Shown: piece by piece, positions 19,558-28,779 of the stretch
How the letters are laid out: the number at the start of each line of letters is the position of its first letter
How positions within the stretch are numbered: the first letter of the stretch is position 1
Assembly (NCBI RefSeq): GCF_022345965.1
Contig: NZ_JAKRMU010000001.1
Coordinates: 186,001-250,000 of the forward strand
Direction of reading: 5' to 3'
From: Corynebacterium sp. ACRQK
GTDB lineage: Bacteria > Actinomycetota > Actinomycetes > Mycobacteriales > Mycobacteriaceae
Length of the DNA: 64,000 nucleotides
The notes under the pieces: model-generated
What the model saw: only the letters and a program-made list of their open reading frames with translations
The model's database searches: none
Told to the model about the DNA's origin: nothing
Made by a program: the position numbers and the translations under genes

Positions 19558-20421
19558 CTACTGCTCCTTCAGTGGCACCGATTGGGCGCCGTCGCGCAGG
19601 GTGCGAGTCAGCCCCTCCTGGGTGACCACGGCCACCAGGTCGCCTTGTTGGTTGAAGATCCGCCCGTGCGTCAGCGCACGGCCACCGTGGGCGGACGGGG
19701 AAACCTGGTCGTACAACAGCCACTCGTCGGCGCGGAAGGGGCGCAGGAACCACATGGCGTGGTCCAGCGAGGCCTCCTGGAACTCAGCCGGACGGTGCGG
19801 CACCAGCGCGGACGACAGCAGAGTCATGTCCGACATGTAGGCCAGGGTGCAGACGTGCAGGGTGTCGATGTCCGGCAGCTTGGACTTCGTGCGGAACCAC
19901 ACTACCTGCTGGGAGGCCGTGTACTTGTTGTGCTCGTAGTCCTCCGGCGGAACGATGCGCACGTCCCAGTCGGCCCACTCGTCGCGGAACAGCCGCTGGA
20001 CGCGGGTCAGCGACTCAGTATCCACTTCGATAGATTCCGGGTCCGGCACAGCGCGCATCTCATCGGAATGCTGCGGGCCGTGGTCGTCGCGGATGTGAAA
20101 GCTGGCCTGCATGCTGAAGATCGCCTTGCCGTCCTGCACTACTTTCACAGAACGGGAGACGAAGGATCGACCGTCGCGCACACGGTCGACCAAGAACACC
20201 GTCGAGGCATCGGGATTGCCTGGACCGACGAAGTAACCGTGCAGGGAGTGCACGGCGAAATCCTCGCTGACGGTGCGGGTGGCCGCCACCAAAGCTTGCG
20301 CGGCAACCTGGCCGCCGTACGTGCGCGCCAGCTTCGACGGCAGCGGGCTGCCGCGGAAAATGTCGCGGTCGATGCGCTCTAGATCCAGGACATCCAGGAT
20401 CTTCGGACGGTGCGGAGCCAT
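19558..20421 (-). CDS. tesB: Acyl-CoA thioesterase II
   Basis: Double hot-dog thioesterase that hydrolyses acyl-CoA. 287 residues. Characteristic segments are DIFRGSPLPSKLARTYGGQV, VHSLHGYFVGPGNPD, VDRVRDGRSFVSRSV and SLDHAMWFLRPFRADEW. Its ATG overlaps the pdxS stop by one base (TAATG) and pdxT follows four bases later. A lipid enzyme is thus embedded between the two PLP-synthase subunits, as in M. tuberculosis (Rv2606c-Rv2604c). A metabolic reason is not evident. Confidence 0.92.
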   Translation of the reverse strand: MAPHRPKILDVLDLERIDRDIFRGSPLPSKLARTYGGQVAAQALVAATRTVSEDFAVHSLHGYFVGPGNPDASTVFLVDRVRDGRSFVSRSVKVVQDGKAIFSMQASFHIRDDHGPQHSDEMRAVPDPESIEVDTESLTRVQRLFRDEWADWDVRIVPPEDYEHNKYTASQQVVWFRTKSKLPDIDTLHVCTLAYMSDMTLLSSALVPHRPAEFQEASLDHAMWFLRPFRADEWLLYDQVSPSAHGGRALTHGRIFNQQGDLVAVVTQEGLTRTLRDGAQSVPLKEQ

Positions 20422-21323
20422 TACCAGCCGCGCTCCGCGAGGCGGTGCGGCTGCGGGATATCGTCGACGTTGATGCCAACCATGGCCTCGCCCAGGCCGC
20501 GGGAGACCTTGGCGATGGTCGCCGGGTCGTCGTAGTTCTGGGTAGCCTGCACGATGGCGCGGGCACGCTGCTCCGGGTTGCCGGACTTGAAGATGCCGGA
20601 GCCAACGAAGACACCTTCGGCGCCCAGCTGCATCATCATCGCAGCGTCGGCCGGGGTGGCGATGCCGCCAGCGGTGAACAAAACGACCGGCAGCTTGCCG
20701 TTGGCAGCAACCTCGCGCACCAGCTCGTAGGGAGCCTGCAGCTCCTTGGCGGCCACGTACAGCTCGTCCTCGGCCATGGAGGTCAGACGGTTGATCTCTG
20801 CACGGATGGTGCGCATGTGGGTGACTGCGTTCGAAACATCGCCGGTGCCGGCCTCGCCCTTGGAGCGGATCATGGCCGCACCCTCGTTAACGCGGCGCAG
20901 CGCCTCGCCCAGATTGGTAGCACCGCAGACGAAGGGAACCTCGAAGTCGAACTTGTCGATGTGGTTCTTGTAGTCGGCCGGGGTGAGCACCTCGGATTCG
21001 TCGATGAAGTCCACGCCCAGGGACTGCAGAACCTGTGCCTCGACGAAGTGGCCGATGCGGGCCTTTGCCATAACCGGGATCGATACAGCATTGATGATGC
21101 CCTCAATCATGTCCGGGTCGGACATGCGGGAAACGCCACCTTCGGCGCGAATATCGGCGGGCACGCGCTCCAAAGCCATAACGGCGGTGGCGCCGGCATC
21201 CTCGGCGATCTTTGCCTGCTCTGGGGTAACGACGTCCATGATCACGCCGCCCTTGAGCATGTCGGCCAGGCCGCGCTTCACGCGAGCGGTACCGGTGTTC
21301 GCAGCAGAAGAGTTATTGGTCAC
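20421..21323 (-). CDS. pdxS: Pyridoxal 5'-phosphate synthase subunit PdxS
   Basis: Lyase subunit that builds PLP from ribose 5-phosphate, glyceraldehyde 3-phosphate and ammonia. 300 residues from a GTG at 21323. Highly conserved segments: [47 protein letters not shown] and the phosphate-binding [19 protein letters not shown] / [11 protein letters not shown]. First gene of the pdxS-tesB-pdxT operon, preceded by a ~100-base promoter region. Confidence 0.97.
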   Translation of the reverse strand: MTNNSSAANTGTARVKRGLADMLKGGVIMDVVTPEQAKIAEDAGATAVMALERVPADIRAEGGVSRMSDPDMIEGIINAVSIPVMAKARIGHFVEAQVLQSLGVDFIDESEVLTPADYKNHIDKFDFEVPFVCGATNLGEALRRVNEGAAMIRSKGEAGTGDVSNAVTHMRTIRAEINRLTSMAEDELYVAAKELQAPYELVREVAANGKLPVVLFTAGGIATPADAAMMMQLGAEGVFVGSGIFKSGNPEQRARAIVQATQNYDDPATIAKVSRGLGEAMVGINVDDIPQPHRLAERGW

Positions 21324-21360
21324 GATGCTTAACTTCCCATCTATGAAGAATTTTAGATCT

Positions 21361-21404
21361 GTTCTAGTCTAACCTGTCTACTTTCCAATCCCACTATCGG
21401 GATT
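21361..21404 (-). promoter_or_regulatory. Candidate pdxS promoter with upstream inverted repeat
   Basis: On the minus strand TTGGAA (21388-21383) and TAGAAC (21366-21361) are 16 bases apart, about 38 bases before the GTG. A perfect 6-bp inverted repeat, AATCCC/GGGATT with six bases between (21387-21404), overlaps the -35 element. Minus-strand segments such as AAAGTAGACA loosely recall the PdxR motif described in C. glutamicum, but the match is partial and no pdxR gene is in the window. Confidence 0.3.
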
Positions 21405-21425
21405 AGATTAAAACTCGCTCTCCGT

Positions 21426-21932
21426 TTAGCCCCCGCTGCCGGCGGAATCTTCGCTGGGCGCGGGGCTGGACAAAAGGGCTTCGTAGTACTCCGGTAAGGG
21501 CGCCCTGCCGGCCAGGCGCAGTGCACGCACCAGCGGACGGGAACGCACGCTCAAGGTATCGGAGACCGCATCGTTGTAAAAGCGCGCTGCCAGGTCTACC
21601 TTCGCCGAGGCCTCCAGGAAGCTAGGGTTAGCCCACACCTGCGAATCCAGCTCGCTCAGCAGCTCGTTCTCCGCCTCGCTGCGCGCGCCCATGTCAGTGG
21701 CCCGCAGTGCTACTCGGTTCACATGCGCCACATCCTGTCCTAACTCCGGCTGCAGTGTTGCAACCACACTGGAGCGGGAATGCAGCGCCCCCTCCAAGCT
21801 CACGCGCGCAGAGTCCGTGCGGATATGCAGGCGGTTCAGCCGGCTGGCCATGCCGGAGGCCCACACGCCCACAACGGCTGCGAGAATCAAAACTAGCGCG
21901 ATGATGAAAACCCACACGGGAATTGTGATCAT
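21426..21932 (-). CDS. Small single-span membrane protein, LemA-like
   Basis: 168 residues, function unknown. One N-terminal helix (WVFIIALVLILAAVVGVWAS) is followed by a helical cytoplasmic-type domain rich in Ala/Leu/Arg (LNRLHIRTDSARVSLEGALH; SKVDLAARFYNDAVSD), reminiscent of LemA-type proteins. It overlaps the pimA stop by four bases (ATGA). In the same place M. tuberculosis has Rv2609c, which as I recall carries an additional NUDIX domain; no NUDIX box is present here. Co-translation with pimA hints at a role in mannoside lipid synthesis. Confidence 0.75.
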   Translation of the reverse strand: MITIPVWVFIIALVLILAAVVGVWASGMASRLNRLHIRTDSARVSLEGALHSRSSVVATLQPELGQDVAHVNRVALRATDMGARSEAENELLSELDSQVWANPSFLEASAKVDLAARFYNDAVSDTLSVRSRPLVRALRLAGRAPLPEYYEALLSSPAPSEDSAGSGG

Positions 21933-23110
21933 GCCAGTGCCACCTTTCGCCCCTTGACCGTCACCGTGTCATACACCTGTTCCACCTGGTCGGTTACCGT
22001 CTGCCAGTCGAAATCCATGGCGCGCCGCGCTCCGGCCTCGATGAGCCTGCTACGCCCCTCGTCGTCACGCAGTAGACCGATAGCCTTCTCCGCCAGGTCC
22101 TGGGCCGAACCATTGCGGAACAGGCGCGCGGACTTACCGTGCTGGCCGACGGCTTCAAAGGCTGGAATGTCGCTGGCTAGCACCGATGCCCCGGCTGCCA
22201 TGCCCTCCACCAGGACGATGCCGAAGCTTTCGCCGCCTGTATTCGGGGCCACGTAAACATCACTTGCGCTCAGCGCGCTGGCCTTGTCCGCGTCACTGAC
22301 ACGCCCGAGAACGCGCACGTGGGCGTCACTAGACTTCGCGCTAGGCGCCAGCCCCACACAGACGGACAGGCCGAGCTTCCTTACCCGCTCGACCAGGGCG
22401 TCGATGTCGCCGCCACCGGCGATCAGCAGCTCCACGTCCGGCACTTCCGCGACGATCCGCGGCATGGCCTCCAGCAGGATCTGCAGGCCCTTGCGGGGCT
22501 CCTCGAAACGACCCAGGAACATCAGGCGCGGACGCGGCCGGGGCTGTTCGAGCGTGCCCAGCCCGGCCAGGGGTTCAGCGTTCCGGTAGACGGAAGTCTC
22601 CACGCCGTTGGGAATCAGCACCGGGTCGCCTGCCAGGTTTTCCACCTGCCAACGGCGGGCCTCCTCACTTACCGCGATGCCACCGTGAATACGCTCCAGG
22701 TAGGGTCGCAGGAAAGGCAGCGCCATTTTCAAGATCTTCGACTCGCTGGCCGAGGCGTGATACGTCGCCACGATCGGCCCCTCCGCAACGGCCATCGCCA
22801 TCATCGAATACGACGGGGAGTTCGGCTCGTGGATGTGTAAAAGGTCGAACTGATTGTCGCGGATCCACTGCTTCAGGTGCTTCTTCGTCCGCGGACCAAA
22901 GCTCAGTCGAGCGACTGAGCCGTTGTAGCGAATCGGAATGCTGGAGCCACCCAGCTCCACAAAATCCGGCAGCCCCTCGGTGGATTTGCCGGGGCCGATC
23001 AGGCTGACTTCGTGGCCGCGCTTGCGTAGCTCGGTGCACAGGTCGATGGCGTGGATCTGCACGCCGCCCGGTTCGTCGAAGGAATACGGGCAGACCATTC
23101 CTATCCTCAT
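21929..23110 (-). CDS. pimA: Phosphatidyl-myo-inositol mannosyltransferase
   Basis: GT4 enzyme that transfers the first mannose from GDP-mannose to phosphatidylinositol on the cytoplasmic face, starting PIM/LM/LAM synthesis. 393 residues from the ATG at 23110 (MRIGMVCPYSFDEPGGVQ, near identical to known PimA starts). Other motifs: LLHIHEPNSPSYSMMAM, FLGRFEEPRKGLQILLEAMP and the C-terminal donor-site EX7E region GGESFGIVLVEGMAAG. It overlaps the acyltransferase gene upstream by four bases. Confidence 0.96.
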   Translation of the reverse strand: MRIGMVCPYSFDEPGGVQIHAIDLCTELRKRGHEVSLIGPGKSTEGLPDFVELGGSSIPIRYNGSVARLSFGPRTKKHLKQWIRDNQFDLLHIHEPNSPSYSMMAMAVAEGPIVATYHASASESKILKMALPFLRPYLERIHGGIAVSEEARRWQVENLAGDPVLIPNGVETSVYRNAEPLAGLGTLEQPRPRPRLMFLGRFEEPRKGLQILLEAMPRIVAEVPDVELLIAGGGDIDALVERVRKLGLSVCVGLAPSAKSSDAHVRVLGRVSDADKASALSASDVYVAPNTGGESFGIVLVEGMAAGASVLASDIPAFEAVGQHGKSARLFRNGSAQDLAEKAIGLLRDDEGRSRLIEAGARRAMDFDWQTVTDQVEQVYDTVTVKGRKVALA

Positions 23111-24075
23111 TGGTCCTGCCCTTCCGTCGGGCTGTCGTCACCCAACCCCATGCGTTTGCGGCGTGCCTCCGATAGGTCCGAGAACCACAACGGCTGTAGC
23201 ATGTGCCAATCCTGAGGGTCCATGGCGATGCCGCGGGCGAAGTTATCCGCCATCTGCTGCACGACCTGCTGGAGGCTCCGTCCCTCCACCTCTACGGAAG
23301 TGACCTCGTGCTCCCAGGTCTCCGGCGTGCCCCGCCGCTCGGGACGAGGATCCGTCGAACCGCCTCGAAAGGCCACGCGCGCGGTGAACAGGTTCGCCCC
23401 GGTGCGCTGCGCCAGCAAGGCCGCTCCGGCGGGCATAGAGGTCTTCTCCCCGAAGAACTCCACCTCCACCCCGTGGCCGGTCAGGTCGCGCTCCCCCATC
23501 AGACACACGGTTCCGCCGCCGCGCAACACTTCCTCCATCCGTTCCAAGGGCGGCACGTCCGCGCCTGTCAGCGCGATGATTTCAAAGCCCAACGACTCGC
23601 GGTACTCCACGAACGCTTCGAACAGGATCTCCGGTTTCAGGCGCTCGGCCACGGTGGTGAAGGTTCCGTAGTGGTGCACCAGCCATACCCCGGCCATGTC
23701 CCAGTTGCCCGCGTGTGGCAGGGCAATGACGGTGCCCCGACCGGATTCGGCGCTCGCGTGCAGCAGCTCCAGCGAGCCGGGTACGAAGTTACGGTTCAGC
23801 TCTTCCGCCAGCTCACGCCCGGCCATGGCCGGCAGCTGGAAGGCCTCGCGCCAATAGCGCATGTAGCTGCGCATGGAACGGCGTACCAGGTCGCGCGTCA
23901 CGTTTTCCGGCCCCACTATGTGGGCGAGGTTGCGGCGTAGTTGTTCTGGGCCTTTACCCTTTTTGGACGCCACGTCCGCGCCCCATTCAAACAACGCTTT
24001 CGCCACCGGTTTCGGCAGCTTGGAGGTTATCTTCCAGCCGGCGATATACGCCGCGGCCGACAGCCGCTCACCCAT
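23107..24075 (-). CDS. Phosphatidylinositol mannoside acyltransferase (PatA-type)
   Basis: 322-residue LPLAT-family enzyme that acylates the mannose of PIM1/PIM2. The family motif HX4D is seen in IALPHAGNWDMAG. Other conserved parts are CLMGERDLTGHGVEVEFFG and LAQRTGANLFTARVAF. It overlaps both neighbours (TAATG with pgsA, ATGA with pimA), so pgsA, this gene, pimA and the small membrane protein are tightly coupled. The order equals Rv2612c-Rv2609c of M. tuberculosis. Confidence 0.94.
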   Translation of the reverse strand: MGERLSAAAYIAGWKITSKLPKPVAKALFEWGADVASKKGKGPEQLRRNLAHIVGPENVTRDLVRRSMRSYMRYWREAFQLPAMAGRELAEELNRNFVPGSLELLHASAESGRGTVIALPHAGNWDMAGVWLVHHYGTFTTVAERLKPEILFEAFVEYRESLGFEIIALTGADVPPLERMEEVLRGGGTVCLMGERDLTGHGVEVEFFGEKTSMPAGAALLAQRTGANLFTARVAFRGGSTDPRPERRGTPETWEHEVTSVEVEGRSLQQVVQQMADNFARGIAMDPQDWHMLQPLWFSDLSEARRKRMGLGDDSPTEGQDQ

Positions 24076-24740
24076 TAGTCTTCACTCCCCTCGGCGGAGA
24101 ACTCGCGGGCTCCTTCGGGTGCCGCGATGGTCTGGGACGCGGCGTCCGAACGAGCGACAATAACCAGTCGCTCGACAACCGTGTACAGCGAACCAGCGGC
24201 GAGAATCCACAGTCCCCACGCCAAGACGTGCGGCACTCCGAGGCCGCCGATGCCTACGGCGACCAGGGAGATGATGAGGCGCTCTGGGCGCTCGATGAGC
24301 CCGCCGACTACCTTGATGCCCGAGGCCTCCGCGCGGGCTTTGACGTAGCTGGTGACCTGGCTGGCGACAAGGATGACCAGGCAGACGCTCATCATCACCA
24401 CGTTCGCGGGCTCCTGCAGGCCAAACCAGAGAACCAGGGCGCCGAAGATGGCGCCGTCGCTGAGGCGGTCGCAGGTGGCATCTAGCGTGGCGCCGAAGCG
24501 AGTGCCGCCGCCACGCATGCGAGCCATCGTGCCGTCGACCATGTCGGTGGCGACCGTAAGGCCGATGAGTACGGCGGCGGCGAAGTGGTGACCGGAGGGA
24601 ATCAGCCAGAGCGCGAAACCGATCGCCAGCAGGGTGCCGAAAACGGTTACTGCGTTGGGGGTAATCCCCATCTTGTGCAGCACCCGGGCGATCGGTTCAA
24701 TGATGACCGCGGCGGGGCCACGGCCGTGCACGCTAAGCAT
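24075..24740 (-). CDS. pgsA1: Phosphatidylinositol phosphate synthase
   Basis: CDP-alcohol phosphotransferase that condenses CDP-diacylglycerol with inositol phosphate. 221 residues with about six membrane helices. The signature with its Asp residues is seen as DMVDGTMARMRGGGTRFG followed by LDATCDRLSDG. First step of the PI/PIM pathway encoded by the downstream genes. The HIT gene lies 33 bases upstream. Confidence 0.94.
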   Translation of the reverse strand: MLSVHGRGPAAVIIEPIARVLHKMGITPNAVTVFGTLLAIGFALWLIPSGHHFAAAVLIGLTVATDMVDGTMARMRGGGTRFGATLDATCDRLSDGAIFGALVLWFGLQEPANVVMMSVCLVILVASQVTSYVKARAEASGIKVVGGLIERPERLIISLVAVGIGGLGVPHVLAWGLWILAAGSLYTVVERLVIVARSDAASQTIAAPEGAREFSAEGSED

Positions 24741-24773
24741 CGCTGAAGTTATTCTCCCTAATGGTTTGAACCG

Positions 24774-25364
24774 CTAGTCGGTGGAACGGGTAACGCTTTT
24801 CCAGGCCTCTGCCAGCAGCGCTCGGGTCTCCCGCAGCGTCTGCGGCAGTACCTTGGTGCCCGTCATGACTGTCATGAAGTTAGCATCACCAGCCCACCTA
24901 GGCACTATATGTTGGTGCAGGTGTGTCGGAATGGATCCGCCGGAGGCCTTGCCCAAGTTAAGGCCTACGTTCACCGCCTCGGGATTGGAAACTGCCCGCA
25001 ATGCCTGCAGCGCAATCTTTGTAAACTCCGCCAGTTCCGCCGTTTCTTCAATGCTGAGCTCCGTATAGTCAGCCACTTGGCGATAAGGAACCACCAGCAT
25101 GTGGCCGGGGTTATACGGGTACAGGTTCAGCACGCAATAGACAGATCTTCCCCGGGCGACAATCAGGGCCTCTTCGTCCGAAAGTTCCGGCAGCGTGGCA
25201 AAGGGGTCGGCGGACCGTTTGGATTTGGCGATGTACTGGGAGCGATAGGGTGCCCACAGTCGCTCCAGCCCGCCTTGCAGGTCCGGTTGGGAGCCTACGC
25301 CTGAATCCACATACGGTTCGGTCTGCTGTTTCGGTTGTCGCTGCTGCTCCGTTTGCTGCCCCAC
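24774..25364 (-). CDS. HIT-family phosphorylase (Ap4A-type)
   Basis: 196 residues from a GTG at 25364. The Gln-rich first ~20 residues (GQQTEQQRQPKQQTEP) are an extension. The HIT motif with its three histidines is HLHQHIVPRW. LNLYPYNPGHMLVVPYRQV is the other conserved segment. The M. tuberculosis counterpart next to pgsA (Rv2613c) is reported as an Ap4A phosphorylase, so dinucleoside polyphosphate degradation is likely. It begins seven bases after the thrS stop and is therefore in the thrS operon. Confidence 0.9.
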   Translation of the reverse strand: MGQQTEQQRQPKQQTEPYVDSGVGSQPDLQGGLERLWAPYRSQYIAKSKRSADPFATLPELSDEEALIVARGRSVYCVLNLYPYNPGHMLVVPYRQVADYTELSIEETAELAEFTKIALQALRAVSNPEAVNVGLNLGKASGGSIPTHLHQHIVPRWAGDANFMTVMTGTKVLPQTLRETRALLAEAWKSVTRSTD

Positions 25365-25371
25365 TGCTGTC

Positions 25372-27447
25372 TTAAGCCTCCACCAGTGGCTGGATCAGCT
25401 CCGAGCTCGGTTGGTCATTGCGGCGCTCAGCGATCCAGGTAGAGATGATGCGCAGCGCCTCCTCGCGCGGCACGCCATTGACTTGGGTGCCGTCCAGGAA
25501 GCGGAAGCTTACAGCGTTCGCCTCTACATCGCGGCCACCGACGAGCAGCATGAAAGGCACCTTGCCGGTGGTGTGATTGCGGATCTTCTTCTGCATGCGG
25601 TCGTCGGAGGTGTCAACCTCCGCACGCATGCCCTGCGCGCGCAGATCTGCGGCGAAGCTCTCCAGGTACTCGTTGAATTCATCAGCGACCGGGATGCCGA
25701 CGACCTGGTGCGGCGCCAGCCACGCGGGGAACGCACCGGCGTAGTGCTCCAGCAGCACGCCGAAGAAGCGCTCGATGGAGCCGAACAGCGCGCGGTGGAT
25801 CATGATCGGGCGCTGCTTGGAGCCATCCGGGGCGGTGTACTCCAGGTTGAAGCGCTCCGGCAGGTTGAAGTCCAGCTGCACGGTGGACATCTGCCAGGTT
25901 CGCCCGATGGCATCGCGAGCCTGGACGGAGATCTTCGGGCCGTAGAAGGCCGCGCCCGCCGGGTCCGGAACCAGTTCCAGGCCGGACTTAGTGGCCACTC
26001 GTTCCAGGGTTTCGGTGGAGCGCTCCCAGATCTCGTCCGTACCCACGAACTTGTTCGGATCCTTGGTGGAGAGCTCCAGGTAGAAGTCGTCCAGTCCGTA
26101 GTCGCGCAGCAGGGAGATGATGAACTCCAGCACCGTGGTCAGTTCCTGCTCTAGCTGGTCCTCGGTGCAGTAGATGTGCGCGTCGTCCTGGGTGAAACCT
26201 CGGGCACGGGTGAGGCCGTGAATCACACCGGACTTTTCGTAGCGGTACACCGTGCCGAACTCGAACAGGCGCAGCGGCAGCTCGCGGTAGGAGCGTCCAC
26301 GCGAGGCGAAGATCAGGTTGTGCATCGGGCAGTTCATGGGCTTGGCGTAGTAGTCCTGCGCAGGCTTAGTGACGTTGCCCTCGTCGTCGGTTTCCCCGTC
26401 CAACTGCATAGGCGGGAACATGCCGTCGGCGTAGAAGTCCAGGTGACCGGACTTCTGGAACAAATCGCCCTTCGTAATGTGCGGGGTGTTGACGAAGCTG
26501 TAGCCCGAGGCGATGTGACGCTTGCGGGAGTGCTCCTCCATTTCCAGGCGCACAATACCGCCGTCCGGGTGGAATACCGGGAAGCCGGAGCCAATCTCGT
26601 CGGGGAAGCTGAACAGATCCAACTCCTGGCCCAGGCGACGGTGGTCGCGCTTTTCGGCCTCCTCCATCATCGTCTGGTATTCCGCCAGGGCTTCCTTCGA
26701 CTCCCAGGCGGTGCCGTAGATGCGCTGCAGTCCGGCCTTGGACTGGTCACCACGCCAGTAGGCGGCGGAAGAACGGGTCAGGGCGAAAGCCGGGATGTAG
26801 CGGGTGGTCGGCACGTGCGGGCCGCGGCAGAGGTCGTACCACTCGACCTCCCCGGTGCGCGGATTCACGTTGCTGTAGGCGGTCAGCTCGCCGGTTCCGA
26901 CCTCGGTGGCTTCGTCGGAGTCCGGATCCACATTGCCCTTGTCGGCAATCAGTTCGGTCTTGAAGGGCTCGTCTGCGTATTCCGCGCGAGCCTGCTCTGC
27001 GTCGGCATAAGCCTTGCGCTCGAACTTCTGGCCGGACTTGATGATCTTCTTCATCGTCTTTTCCAGCTTGTTCAGGTCCTCCGGGGTGAAGGGTTCTGCA
27101 ACCTGGAAGTCGTAATAGAAACCATTGTCGATGGCCGGGCCGATGCCCAGCTTGGTACCGGGGAATTCCTTCTGTACTGCCTGCGCGAGCACGTGGGCGC
27201 AGGAGTGGCGGATTACACCCCGACCCTCATCGGTGTTCGCCGGAACGGCGGCCACTTCCGCGTCCTGCTGGGGCGCCCAGGAGAGGTCGCGCAGCTGGCC
27301 GGCATCCTCCCCCTCGGTCTCCTTCACACAAACGATGGCTTCCGGCCCCTTGTTGGGAAGGCCCAGCTCGCGCATGGCGGCGCCGGCCGGGGTACCGGCC
27401 GGAACTCGGAAAGTAACGACGCCTGGGGTGTTTTCGGGGGTACTCAC
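25372..27447 (-). CDS. thrS: Threonyl-tRNA synthetase
   Basis: Charges tRNA-Thr and edits mischarged Ser. 691 residues from a GTG at 27447, with AAGGAG 12 bases upstream. Order: TGS domain ([19 protein letters not shown]), editing/SAD domain ([20 protein letters not shown]), class II core with the zinc ligand region [12 protein letters not shown] and motif 2 ([15 protein letters not shown]), and anticodon-binding domain ([18 protein letters not shown]). First gene of the thrS-HIT-pgsA-patA-pimA unit. The 73 bases upstream show no T-box-like leader. Confidence 0.97.
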   Translation of the reverse strand: MSTPENTPGVVTFRVPAGTPAGAAMRELGLPNKGPEAIVCVKETEGEDAGQLRDLSWAPQQDAEVAAVPANTDEGRGVIRHSCAHVLAQAVQKEFPGTKLGIGPAIDNGFYYDFQVAEPFTPEDLNKLEKTMKKIIKSGQKFERKAYADAEQARAEYADEPFKTELIADKGNVDPDSDEATEVGTGELTAYSNVNPRTGEVEWYDLCRGPHVPTTRYIPAFALTRSSAAYWRGDQSKAGLQRIYGTAWESKEALAEYQTMMEEAEKRDHRRLGQELDLFSFPDEIGSGFPVFHPDGGIVRLEMEEHSRKRHIASGYSFVNTPHITKGDLFQKSGHLDFYADGMFPPMQLDGETDDEGNVTKPAQDYYAKPMNCPMHNLIFASRGRSYRELPLRLFEFGTVYRYEKSGVIHGLTRARGFTQDDAHIYCTEDQLEQELTTVLEFIISLLRDYGLDDFYLELSTKDPNKFVGTDEIWERSTETLERVATKSGLELVPDPAGAAFYGPKISVQARDAIGRTWQMSTVQLDFNLPERFNLEYTAPDGSKQRPIMIHRALFGSIERFFGVLLEHYAGAFPAWLAPHQVVGIPVADEFNEYLESFAADLRAQGMRAEVDTSDDRMQKKIRNHTTGKVPFMLLVGGRDVEANAVSFRFLDGTQVNGVPREEALRIISTWIAERRNDQPSSELIQPLVEA

Positions 27448-27476
27448 TTGTGGATCGTGCTCCTTCTCGGGCTTTA

Positions 27477-27503
27477 GTGACGGTCACATACCTGGTGACG
27501 GTC
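27477..27503. promoter_or_regulatory. Palindrome and direct repeat upstream of thrS
   Basis: GTGAC-G-GTCAC (27477-27487 region) is a perfect 5-bp palindrome, and GTGACGGTC recurs at 27495-27503. It sits about 30-55 bases before the thrS start in a 73-base gap, so it could be an operator. Nothing in the window says which regulator. Confidence 0.25.
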
Positions 27504-27520
27504 CTCAACGCCCGTAGATT

Positions 27521-28774
27521 CTACCCCTCCAGAATCTCTTGCCCCCAGTACGCCCCGTTTTGTGTGCCGGGCAGTACCCAGAAGACCGCTGAACCGACGT
27601 GGGTGATCCACGTATTCAGCCGGTCCTTCTCCGCGAGTCGCTTCTGCAGAGGCGTGAATGCCTCGTCGGGGTCGGCCTGGAAGCAGATGAAAATCAGCCC
27701 GCTGTTGCCCAGTGGGGTGACCTCGTTGTCCCAGTTGTAGGCGCGGCGCCTCATGTGGGTGCCCTCGCCTGCAGTAATTCCAACGTGGCTGCGCTCGTCG
27801 ATCAGCGGCAAGCCGTCATCGCCGGTCTTGTTGAGGTCCACCGGGTCGAACTCGTCCTTCGCGCCCAGCGGCGCGCCGGTGTCCGCGTGTCGGCCGAACA
27901 CGACCTCTCGGGACTTCCGGTCCAGCTGTTCCCACCCCGGCATGTCGAACACGACTCGGCGGACCACCATTGCGCTGCCGCCCTGATCGTCCCAAATGGA
28001 TTCGTCGTACTCTTCGTCGGTGCGGGGAATGGCGGTGCCATCCTTGAAGCCCATCAGGTTGCGCGGGGTTTCGCCTGTCGGCGAATCCACAAATCCGCGC
28101 TGGGTCCATTTCGGCGTCGCATAATCACGACCGCCACGGGTCAGCACACGCGCAGCATGGCTCACGGCCGTGAGGTCATCGCCACAGATCTGCAGCACCA
28201 CGTCAGCACCGCCGAAGTCCGGGTCAAGCTTGTCTCCCTTGAACTTCGGCAGCCCGTTGAGGTTCTTCTTCACCCAGGAAGGAGCCGCGCCAATCAAGCC
28301 CGCATCCTTGATCAACTTGGGTCCCCACCCCGCAGTCACCGTCAGGTTCTGCGGGGCTATAGATAGCTCGTGTTCCAGGTCCGCCAGGGCAACCTGCCCC
28401 TGGGTCAGGGAACGCGCATCACCGGTCCAGATGCGCATCAGGCGCTCCAGGTTCGTCTTCAGCCCACCGCGCGGTAGCCCGTCCCTCTTGAGGTTAAAAG
28501 CCACCAACAGCGCGTGGTTCTGCGAGTCTTCCCGGATACCCGCCTGGTGCGGGCCATCGAAATCAATCTTTCTTATTGACGCCCCATCGCCAGCACCATC
28601 GTTCCCAGCTGTAGAAGCAGAGTCTTCTGCTGTGCTGCAGGCTGCCAGGACGGAGGCGGCGCCGGTCATCCCCAGTCCCGCAAAGAAGCCACGGCGAGTG
28701 AACTTCACACCTCGGGTGGGCTCGGGGGTGGGGGCGTCAGAAATGGAAGGAAGAAAACGTGCGGGGTCAGGCAT
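27521..28774 (-). CDS. Dyp-type haem peroxidase, Tat-exported
   Basis: 417-residue dye-decolourising peroxidase. The N-terminus has a twin-arginine signal (FTRRGFFAGLGMTGAASVLA) that also ends in a lipobox-like AACS, so it may be exported folded and lipid-anchored. The distal GXXDG motif is GFKDGTA, and the proximal-His region is seen in GTHMRRRAYNWDNE. DELs of the E. coli EfeB kind go with iron uptake, but here the neighbours are copper proteins: the PCu(A)C gene ends five bases before this start. The combination resembles the Streptomyces lividans dtpA locus, where the peroxidase takes part in copper delivery. It is the last gene of the operon. Confidence 0.9.
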   Translation of the reverse strand: MPDPARFLPSISDAPTPEPTRGVKFTRRGFFAGLGMTGAASVLAACSTAEDSASTAGNDGAGDGASIRKIDFDGPHQAGIREDSQNHALLVAFNLKRDGLPRGGLKTNLERLMRIWTGDARSLTQGQVALADLEHELSIAPQNLTVTAGWGPKLIKDAGLIGAAPSWVKKNLNGLPKFKGDKLDPDFGGADVVLQICGDDLTAVSHAARVLTRGGRDYATPKWTQRGFVDSPTGETPRNLMGFKDGTAIPRTDEEYDESIWDDQGGSAMVVRRVVFDMPGWEQLDRKSREVVFGRHADTGAPLGAKDEFDPVDLNKTGDDGLPLIDERSHVGITAGEGTHMRRRAYNWDNEVTPLGNSGLIFICFQADPDEAFTPLQKRLAEKDRLNTWITHVGSAVFWVLPGTQNGAYWGQEILEG

Positions 28775-28779
28775 GGGTA

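Noticed and set aside
27448..27520. T-box riboswitch before thrS
   Set aside because: The gap is only 73 bases and has neither the T-box sequence nor an antiterminator fold.
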